In this document: piece by piece, positions 56,710 through 64,000 of the stretch | How the letters are laid out: every line of letters starts with the position of its first letter | Position numbering within the stretch: the first letter of the stretch is position 1 | NCBI GenBank assembly: GCA_011947345.1 | Contig: JAAVTG010000568.1 | Location: forward strand, 620,001 to 684,000 | From: Phytophthora quininea | Lineage: Eukaryota > Oomycota > Peronosporomycetes > Peronosporales > Peronosporaceae | Reading direction: 5' to 3' | Length of the DNA: 64,000 nt | Made by a program: the position numbers and the translations under genes | The notes under the pieces: model-generated | What the model saw: only the letters and a program-made list of their open reading frames with translations | The model's database searches: none | Told to the model about the DNA's origin: nothing

Positions 56710-58907
56710 TGTAACAGTAGTAGACAGGCGCAATAGGAAGTTGAAGCTACCGATGATTTTTGGTGGGTTGGGGTGACGCCCTCCCGGACCACCGACGAGC
56801 ATGATGCTCTCGGGCATCTGCCGGTCTCTAACAAATCTAACTCTCACATGTTCTCCTACATCCCCCCCACGAGACCCCTCTCCCCTGCCTCCTTCGCTTA
56901 GGTACGTTCAATGTTAATTCCATTGGTTCTGAGCGCAAGAAGCGCGACACGCATCCTGCAGGATTCGCAGCATACCGTGTTGACATCGTTGCTCTCCAAG
57001 AAACGAAGATATGCACTGACGCCACGCAGCTAATAGGTAACTACTCCCTGACCACCCTGAAATGCACTAACCCCCACTGCGGCGTTGGGGTTGCGGTGGC
57101 ACCTCATTTGCGCCGCTACGTAACCAGGGCTTGGGCTGTGTCTGATCGAATCGGTGTCCTAAAACTACGCGGTCCTGACGATATACCAGCAGAATTACCC
57201 AAGTATGGCGCCGATGCCCCTCGTTCAACCGCTTGCCGAGCTCATCAACCAAGGTTTCGCCATAGGTCAACATATCCAGTTCGGTGCCGGCCTCCTGACC
57301 TGTCTGCCCAAGCCCAACAAGCCCTGAGGTGACTGCGCCAGTCTCCATTCGATTGTCTTGCTCAACTGCATCCGCAAAGCTTTGTCAGTCGTCGTGCTCC
57401 GCCGCATCTCCGGCAAAGTCGCAGAATATCTATCGCCGCGCCAGAGCGGTTTCCGCCCAGGCCGTAGCACCGCCGATGCCGTTTGGGCTCACCGCTGGAT
57501 CGCTGCTCGAGCGCAACGCTACCGCGAAGTCTACCATCTTCTCGGTATCGACCTGTCGAAAGCCTTCGATACGATTGACCTCTCCAAGCTCGCAACTGTG
57601 CTGCGGACGTTCCTCGATGAAGACGAAGTGCGCCTCATCCAACTACTGCTAACGGACATGACGCAGGTCCTCCGATCCGGATCAGCCACGCTACACCCGT
57701 TCACGGGCAACCTTGGCACGCCCCAAGGCGATTCAATCTCTCCCGTTCTGTTCATTGTTTACCTGGAAGCTGCTCTACGCGATTTTGCCACTCCCTCGAC
57801 GTTGAACGCACGTTCCTGGACGACATGATCGTCTACGCAGACGACGCCGATTTTGTGTGCCGCAGCATTACGTCCAAGGCAGGCTCCCGCGATCCTGGCA
57901 CGTTGGTCGTTGACCATGAGCCTATCGAAGACCGAGCTCACGACCGTCGCCCGTACGACTACTAGTGCTACCAGACGCCACACCCACGCTCTCGAGGAAG
58001 CATGGCGCAATACCTAGAAACTCAGCTCGCTACTGGGAGATGCCGAAGACATATCGCGCCGCAAACAGCTCGCGCGTGCCTCCCTCAACGGGATGTGGAC
58101 GCTATGGCTGCGAACCTCGCAGACTTCCGAACGGACACGAGTTCGCCTGTATAAGTGCTATGTTCTACCGATCCTGCTGTACAACTGTAGTACATGGGCA
58201 CCCACGATGGGAGACATCCTTGGCCTCGAGAGCTTTCACCGCCGTCAACTTCGCCAGGTGCTCGATATCAACTACCCCAGGCGAATCTCGAACGCTGCGC
58301 TCTACAAACGTTGCAACGCTCGACCGCTGCGCTACCGCATCACCAAAGCGCGGTGGGCGCTCTTTGGACAGATTCTCCGCGGATCGGAGAGAAACCCAGC
58401 ATTCCTGCAGATGGCTCACTACTTCGACAGCTCTGAAGCAAGTGGCTGGCGAGGATGTCCTCGTGCCACGCTGCCGACGATCCTGGACCACGACCTCCGC
58501 AGTATCAAGCGAGGATGCCGGCTCCGTACCAAAACGGACCTACTCAACATTCGTACCCGAGCGCAAGACGCGACTGAATGGAAGAAACTTGTCGGAGACA
58601 TAATCGCATGGATGCCGTGTGAGGACGACTTGACGTATGCGGATACTACCCTACACCGGAGACTAGCTAGTTTAAACCTAGACTCCCAGTAAGAAGATTG
58701 ACGCGAAGACGTAAGACAACAACAACAACAACAACAACAAGAACAACTAGCTGTCGATGAGTGTACCAAATTTCTGGTACACTTTGCCGTAGTAGCCGCT
58801 GGCGGTTGGTGGCGGCGAGACGAAGCGGAGGGTAGACGACAACTTGATGGCTTTTGTACAGGCTTCCTGTAGCTCCCGTGCGAGCACGTGACGTTGGCGA
58901 TGTTACA
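56710..58907 (-). repeat. 5' LTR of the gypsy element, split by a LINE
   Basis: Left piece 56710-56756 (TGTAACAGTAGTAGACAGGC) matches the start of the other LTR. Right piece 58761-58907 (GTGTACCAAATTTCTGG...GATGTTACA) matches its middle and end, with an internal deletion of about 300 bases. Between them is a LINE. Confidence 0.82.
56757..58748 (+). mobile_element. APE-type LINE (non-LTR retrotransposon), internally deleted
   Basis: An N-terminal endonuclease piece (VDIVALQETKICTDATQL; CGVGVAVAPHLRR) runs directly into the RT domain at GPDDIPAELPKYG, so the region between them is lost. RT motifs follow: LGIDLSKAFDTIDLSKL, GTPQGDSISPVLFIVYL and VYADDADFV (catalytic YADD). Then come LYKCYVLPILLYNCSTWAP and a C-terminal region ending LASLNLDSQ. 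An (ACA)n tail lies at about 58716-58747. Flanks AGCTACCGATGA and AGCTGTCGATGA (56745-56756, 58749-58760) look like a 12-bp target duplication with two differences. The frames are broken. Confidence 0.85.
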
Positions 58908-58912
58908 AAGGG
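58908..58912 (+). repeat. Target-site duplication, right copy (AAGGG)
   Basis: Exact repeat of 50709-50713, directly after the LTR end TTACA. The Fanzor coding sequence resumes at 58913. Confidence 0.9.
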
Positions 58913-59267
58913 CCACGCGTCGAGTCCGGTGAAGCAGGCGCTGCGGAAGCGCGCAACAGTGGTTTCTAGGGATGAATTCATGATGAGCAAGCCCTGCTCG
59001 CAATGCCATCAACCGCTCTCACCCGTCAACTACACTGTAGACACCAAGCTTTCGAAGAAAAAGAAGCGCAAGGGTGTCGTGCTGGCCCGTGATCGAGCCG
59101 AAGTGCAGTTCGAGGAGAACGAATGCTTTGGGGTGCGGCACTGCGACAACGCCTGCTGCAACGCCCGCTACTGGGATCGAGACGTGAACGCTGCAATCAA
59201 CATGCTTGAGCTGCTCAAGAGCGAGCTGCTAGGTCAAGGACGCATGGAAGCCCTCAAGCGAACGTAG
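58913..59267 (+). pseudogene. Fanzor nuclease, C-terminal part with zinc finger and RuvC-III
   Basis: Directly after the duplicated AAGGG the frame continues that of the upstream part (..KGVKG then HASSPVKQALRKRAT). It carries VVSRDEFMMSKPCSQCHQPL, the Fanzor (D)EFxxSKxCSxC motif with a conserved acidic residue and the first zinc CxxC (58995-59006). A Lys-rich loop, CDNACCNARYWDRD and RDVNAAINMLELL follow, with the RuvC-III Asp codon at 59181-59183. It ends at the TAG at 59267. This 3' exon-like piece has no internal stop and looks better kept than the upstream part. Confidence 0.88.
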
Positions 59268-59277
59268 GCAAACAACC

Positions 59278-59299
59278 GTGGAGATGAGAAAGTCTCCAC
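59278..59299 (+). ncRNA. Hairpin after the Fanzor stop, possible guide-RNA scaffold element
   Basis: GTGGAGA, an 8-base loop and TCTCCAC form a perfect 7-bp stem 11 bases after the Fanzor stop codon. In Fanzor and TnpB loci the guide (omega) RNA overlaps the 3' end of the gene and its UTR. Position and shape fit, but one short hairpin is weak evidence. Confidence 0.3.
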
Positions 59300-59406
59300 C
59301 TTGGCTCAGACCTGGATATTGTTAGCATAGCTAGCAAAAACGATAGCGCAGCTAAAACTAGCGATCATTCGACTTCCTGCCGCTGCAGACTACTCGACCA
59401 GTTGGC

Positions 59407-61146
59407 ATGATCGGCAAGCCCATGACGCGAGCAAGCAGCTCGAGAGCCTCGGACGTGCAGTCGGTGGTCTCTGTGAGCTCCGTGAGAACGGTAGACCGCA
59501 CTCGCCTGAGGGACAAGGCGCGGCAGATGCAGATGAAGGACAATCTGCGACTGGCCATGTGCGCACGACTGCAGCAGCAGCTGAGGAAGAGTCCCAAGGT
59601 GGCGGAGGAGATGGCTTCTGAGGTCTTGAGAGCTATCAGACTACGGGGCCTCTCGCCAGACCTGACAGACGCTGAGCTGGAAGAGATCGTGAACGAGCTG
59701 GCCTCCAAGCGACAGCAGCAGTTAGCGATAGCTTCTCGAGGAGCACAAAACCAGGAGGAGGCCGTGGAGAGCACTCGACACAAACTGCAGTTGCCAGAAG
59801 GCCGCTCGTCAGGGAGGAGGTCGTCCAAGAGCAAGGAGAAGGCCAACAATTCTGGACGGCAGCACAAAACGGGGTCCAGAGGTCGAGAGGTGATGGTCAC
59901 AACCAGAACTATTGCCGACGACGACCGATATCTGACAGAGGCGCAGCTCCAGCAGAAGAGTGTGGGCTTCGCTCTGCCTCCGCGCGTCTCGCCAAAGAAG
60001 GAGCGAGACAATGGCATTTGGGAGGAAATCGTCAAGTTCAGCTCCGTGGAGGAGCAGATCGAGGCCCAAAGAATAAAAGAGCGCAAGGCTCGTGAGCGTA
60101 ACGAATACACTGCCAAGCTAGAAGCTCAGGTCTCGCACAAACGGCAAGCGACAAAGCAGGAGCAAGACAGCAATGCCGCGTTTCACCGCCAGACCGTCGA
60201 GAAAATCCGCCACGCAGAAGATGAAGAGCGTCGCAAAGAGCAGCAGCGACTGGAGCGCGAGTATCAGCTGATTGCGATCCAAACGCAGCAGCGTCTAGCT
60301 AAGCAGCAGCAGTTGGAACGAGAACGCACAATCAAGAAGGCTCAGGAGCAGCAGGCAGCAGAGATGCTCGAGAAGCAACGGAAGGACGACTTGGCGCGCG
60401 AGAAAGCTCGCAAAGAGGCCGAGAAGCGGCGTGTGGAGCAAGTCTTTCATGAGAACGAGGCCCAGCTTGAGCAAAAGCGACAGCAACGAGCACTGGACCA
60501 GGAGCTCGAGATGAAGCTGGCAGAGGAGTACATTGCGATGGAGAAGCGCAAGGACGATGCTCGCAAGCAGCAGATCGAGACGATGGCCGACAACATCAGA
60601 AAGAAGATGAAGATCTTCGACGATACTGCGAAAGCCAGCAATGACGCGAAAGCTCGAGAGGAAGACGAACGAGTGCGGCGATACCAGCAGGAATACAACC
60701 GAAAGCAGGTCGAGGACGAGAAAAAGCGCCGCTCCGATGCAGAGGCCCGAAGCCTTGCGCAGCAGGAGTATCTGCGCATTCAGATGCACGAGAAGCGCGA
60801 GCGCGAAGAGGCCCACAAGAGAGACTTGGACAAGCAAGCCGACCTGTGGCGACAAGAGCGAGTTGAGGCTGATCGGCGCGAGAAGCTCGTCAAGCAGCAG
60901 CGAGCCATGCGGAATCGATCCCAACAAGATGTGTTGCTTCAGCAAATGCGAGAACGCGAGATGCGCAGTCTGCAGGCGGACCAGACACACTTGGAAGTGC
61001 AGCTAAATGCTAGGCTCTTGGAAAAGATTCACCAACAAGCAGGAGCTGCCCAGAGTCAAGCCGAGGACGTCGTCTCGGAGACCCAGAACCGATCGAGAGA
61101 GCTGCAAGAGCAGGAACGTCGATCACAGCTGACGCTCAAGTTTTAG
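59407..61146 (+). CDS. Long coiled-coil protein, TPH-like
   Basis: 579 residues, intact, single exon from the ATG at 59407. The first 110 residues contain a helical piece (MKDNLRLAMCARLQQQL; LSPDLTDAELEEIVNELASK), then a basic Ser/Lys-rich linker. From about residue 205 to the end it is an unbroken Glu/Arg/Gln/Lys coiled coil of trichohyalin/plectin-homology type (REKARKEAEKRRVEQVFHEN; EEDERVRRYQQEYNRKQVED). Such proteins are frequent in cilia (CFAP45, MNS1 and relatives), so an axonemal role is possible here but not shown by a specific motif. Confidence 0.65.
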   Translation: MIGKPMTRASSSRASDVQSVVSVSSVRTVDRTRLRDKARQMQMKDNLRLAMCARLQQQLRKSPKVAEEMASEVLRAIRLRGLSPDLTDAELEEIVNELASKRQQQLAIASRGAQNQEEAVESTRHKLQLPEGRSSGRRSSKSKEKANNSGRQHKTGSRGREVMVTTRTIADDDRYLTEAQLQQKSVGFALPPRVSPKKERDNGIWEEIVKFSSVEEQIEAQRIKERKARERNEYTAKLEAQVSHKRQATKQEQDSNAAFHRQTVEKIRHAEDEERRKEQQRLEREYQLIAIQTQQRLAKQQQLERERTIKKAQEQQAAEMLEKQRKDDLAREKARKEAEKRRVEQVFHENEAQLEQKRQQRALDQELEMKLAEEYIAMEKRKDDARKQQIETMADNIRKKMKIFDDTAKASNDAKAREEDERVRRYQQEYNRKQVEDEKKRRSDAEARSLAQQEYLRIQMHEKREREEAHKRDLDKQADLWRQERVEADRREKLVKQQRAMRNRSQQDVLLQQMREREMRSLQADQTHLEVQLNARLLEKIHQQAGAAQSQAEDVVSETQNRSRELQEQERRSQLTLKF

Positions 61147-61422
61147 TGCTAAGGCTTTGATATCGCAAGTCTTGCCTCATCATTTCATTGTTTTTGTTCT
61201 GTTATGCTAACTAGCTAGCGATATCCTCGTGCAATGACCCACAACGTGCAGAGCAGCGTCCAAGAGCGAAGCGCCAGTGGCTTTCGGCGCTCCCATCTCG
61301 ATGCGCTACCCGCACGCGGCCGTGCCGCGCCGTCGTCACACGGGCACGAGGGAGCGGGCGACTCGCGCGGCTTCTCTTCGGCTCCTCTACTTGATCGTGG
61401 GTAATGACCTCGCTCCGGATCA
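61147..61422. other. Convergent spacer
   Basis: About 275 bases between the 3' ends of two convergent genes. No features seen beyond expected 3' UTRs. Confidence 0.4.
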
Positions 61423-64000
61423 TCACTTTGTGCGGGACAGTTCCTCTAAGAACGGGCCGAGCTCCTCCTGCACCTGTTTCCTATTCACGGTATTGTCGTC
61501 CTTTAACTCCAGCCACTTTGTGAAAGCGGGAGCCATCACTGCACTTTCCTTCACCAAATGCTTCAGCAGCTTCTTCACTTGGTCTGGAACAAACACACAA
61601 AAACAATTAGCAATTCGCAACCATGGGTAAGACATTTCAAGATTTGAAAAGCACACACCGTTTTCAGTTCGCGTCTGCAAGATGGATGAAACCAGACGCA
61701 CTTGGGTGTCAATGCTGCCGCAAAAGCCCGTCAATAGCATGCATCGTTCCGCCGACGGCAGCTCGTCGTTTTGTGACAAGTTGACGATGAGCAGGCAGGT
61801 ATATGACGCAAATACAGGGTCGGCCCGCAATGCCTCGGGGATGCTGTCCTCAATGTACTTGATCAGCTTCTCATACGGCGCATCACTGTCCACAAGCTCC
61901 ACGAGTCCAAAGCCAAGCTGCAAGGGCAGCACATCTTCAATACTGTACTGCTCAAGCCACTCCTTCAAGTCCTTCATCGATCGCTTGTATGATGGGAACA
62001 GGCTCAGAAGTGTCGTGTACGTCGCCCGCATCTCCTGCTTGACCTTCTCAGCATCGACTGCCTTCAATTGCTTCAAAGTCTCTCCCGATACAGCAGACAA
62101 AAACCGCCATCTACAAGTTCCTCCAACGCGTCCTTGTCTGCCGACTGTAAGCAGCTACCTACCACCCAGTCCAAGGACACTCCAGTGGTAGCAGAATCCT
62201 TCATGAAGCGCACCAGGAAATTGGCCATGTGCTCATGAAGCTTCGGTACATCGCACCAGAGATCGCCGCACAGCTCAATTGTCTTCTCGATAGCATAGCG
62301 GAGGCCCACGAAGGATAGCGTCTTTGTCTCGAGAGCTAACTTTTCCAGCAACTCCATCATCTTTGTACGCTCCTCCTCCTTCGCGTCACTCGCCCCCTTG
62401 AGCACTTCAAACGCAAATACACGATTCACATCTTCGTGGTTCTTGTACTCCTTTGCAAATCCGCCAGACAGTTTTCCGCTTCCTTCAGATCCACGATCGA
62501 AACGTATTCAGCAGCAGTTGACTTGGACGTTTTGGCGATCTTTTCCTGTGCTTCGTCGTCGAGAGGAGGAATAACTTTTCGAGCAGGTGATTGCGGTTTC
62601 TTAGCGCCAGCTGCTGCCCCACGGCGATTGGGGAAGCTCGCAGGCGCTCCAGCAGTGCCGCGTCCTGCTCGAGCACCAACACCAAACGCAGCAGGTCGTC
62701 CAGACGGACCTGTCTTCACAGAATCATCGCGCTGAACCCCACGCATACGATCCAGAGGCAACGTCATGCGGCTGGAGTTGCTGCGACCGCCCATAGAGTT
62801 GGAGTGATAAACGGGAGCCATAGTCGAACGTCCACTGTTAAATCCGTCGCGAGATGAGTTTGAGCGGCGGTCGCCGCGGAAATGGTCCCGATCACGGTCA
62901 CGACCTCCTCCGCTCGGTGCACTGCTTGGAGGAGCACGAGCCTCACGCTCGGCCTCCTTTCGGATCTCATTCAACGTCTTCTGCTTCAACTCCTTTCGGC
63001 GCGGCTCCCAGCGGTGTTGGCGCAGTTCAATGACATCTCGGATCATAAATTTAATGCGAGACGACAGACGTTTATCCTTCACCAACTTATTCTCCAGGTA
63101 GTGGAAATACGACGGCATGAAGCCCTGCGCTCCATGCTTGTCCAGGTCCTTACCCATTGTTGTCAGCAACTTGGCCAGCGACTCGATGTTCTCCTCGTCG
63201 GGAGCGTCCTCCGGGTGGACACATACCATCATCCCGTCACTGTTTGGACGAATGTCCATCAGTTTCATGATGCACTCGTGCATGATGCGCTCCTGAAGCA
63301 TGCCCTTCCGGTACAGCTCTCCAATGAATCGAATGTTACCCAGCATGCGCAGCTTCATGATCAAACGTTTCTCCTCGTAGTCTGCTTCCATTTGCGGAGT
63401 GATCTTCCCTGCCTCCTTGTCTTTCTTAAAGCTTTGCTCCAGTTCCTCGTAAATATTATCCTTTCAAATTCCTCCTGGCAGGCATTCAGCAAAATGCGCT
63501 TAAAAGAGCACGCCTTCAGGGCGTGGCGGCTTGCCATCTCGTGATTCTCATAGGGACCGTTCAACACTTGATCATCCCCCAAGTCGTCCAAATCCTGGCC
63601 GGACCAGTAGTATTGAGGATTGCTTGGGTCTTCTTCAACCCACACCTTGATGAACTTGTGGTTCTGGATGCGAACTTCGCTTAGCTTCATATTCGAAGGA
63701 GCCGGCACTGGTTCGAAGTCGTCGCCTCCAGCAGATGCCAACGCATCGCTCGGCGATTCAAACGGGCCAACCACTTCCGAGTCCGAGTCCGACATGGCCG
63801 TCCAGTAGAACTTTTGTCGTCGTCGTTCTGCACGATCTTCAGGAATGACCATACCTTCCAGTTGGTCTCCAGGTGGACACACAAATCCGCATACATATCA
63901 CAAAAGTTGGGCTCGCCGACAGCCTTGTCGAAGATGATCTTAATGACTGCCTGCAGCATCTCGAGACTCTCCATGTTGATGCTGGTCAGCTGATTGGCTA
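61423..64000 (-). CDS. Translation initiation factor eIF4G-like, 3' part (window edge)
   Basis: The gene enters from the right edge (NQLTSINMESLEMLQAVIKI) and ends at the TGA at 61423. It shows the MIF4G domain (KRLIMKLRMLGNIRFIGELY; RIKFMIRDVIELRQHRWEPR), split near its start by an insert of about 120 residues with two FYW-type modules (KFYWTAMSDSDSEVVGPFES and YYWSGQDLDDL..NGPYENHEMA). An Arg/Ser/Gly-rich RNA-binding-like linker and an MA3-type helical domain (VFAFEVLKGA; DWVVGSCLQSADKDALEEL) follow. A 75-base intron lies at 61584-61658 (GTGTGT...CAG). eIF4G bridges the cap-binding factor and eIF4A. Frame breaks at about 63866, 63462, 62470 and 62099-62103 each fit one missing base in a short homopolymer. 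Confidence 0.85.

Larger units (their letters stand above)
50714..58907 (-). mobile_element. Defective Ty3/gypsy (chromovirus) element inserted in the Fanzor gene
   Basis: An 8.2 kb insertion with TG...CA ends and AAGGG on both sides. It is oriented on the minus strand: 5' LTR on the right (56710-58907, enlarged by a LINE), primer-binding site 56688-56707, leader (with a pogo-like element inside), gag from 54005, protease, then integrase with a chromodomain, a polypurine-like tract next to 51197, and the 3' LTR 50714-51197. Reverse transcriptase and RNase H are missing. Stops and lost catalytic residues show that it is dead. Confidence 0.88.

Noticed and set aside
1..64000. tRNA, rRNA or CRISPR arrays
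   Set aside because: No cloverleaf with matching A and B boxes, no rRNA stretch and no regularly spaced repeat array was found by eye. GGTTCGAA-like words near 46337 and 47977 are not part of a tRNA fold.

Overview
This window is nuclear DNA of an oomycete, most likely Phytophthora or a close downy-mildew relative. The evidence is the gene mix: a tandem set of family PL3 pectate lyases, two Notum/pectin-acetylesterase-like secreted esterases, a Thr-rich mucin-like secreted protein, an outer-dynein-arm docking coiled coil (flagellate zoospores), short 60-75 bp introns, dense genes on both strands, and Ty3/gypsy, MULE, pogo-like, Helitron and Fanzor sequences side by side. These identifications come from motif recognition by eye; no database search was run.

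Layout. 1-39.9 kb is gene-dense: a giant IQ/zinc-finger/WW protein (1101-6789, -); three PL3 genes, the third decayed (6.9-10.5 kb, -); CstF64 (-); an OTU peptidase (+); an ODA docking-complex coiled coil (+); an EHD GTPase (-); a RING protein with repeated PRVPSIDK-type peptides (+); an SDR oxidoreductase (+); a RING-H2 protein (-); the FACT subunit Pob3/SSRP1 (-); the mucin-like protein (+); two esterases (+) flanking UNC50 (-); an MIT-domain protein (-); two MIF4G-only eIF4G-like genes, one dead (+); and a YbaK-domain protein (-). 40-59 kb is a transposon graveyard. 59.4-64 kb returns to genes: a coiled-coil protein (+) and the 3' part of eIF4G (-), cut by the window end.

The most interesting locus is 49.8-59.3 kb. 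A Fanzor gene (eukaryotic TnpB relative, a family of RNA-guided nucleases) is split by a Ty3/gypsy element with TG...CA ends (50714-58907) and a perfect 5-bp target duplication (AAGGG on both sides). Removing the element puts the nuclease core and the C-terminal zinc finger plus RuvC-III motif back in one frame. The retroelement has itself lost reverse transcriptase at a 29-bp perfect foldback. A LINE sits in its 5' LTR and a pogo-like element, with TIRs and TA duplications, sits in its leader. A small hairpin follows the Fanzor stop and could belong to a guide-RNA scaffold.

A window-wide technical point matters for every gene call. About thirty reading-frame breaks are seen in otherwise well-conserved genes. 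Almost all lie in a homopolymer run (usually G/C of four or more, some A/T) and are repaired by adding one base to that run. I read these as consensus undercalls, not as introns or pseudogenes, and annotate through them. True decay (nonsense codons, missing domains) is kept separate.
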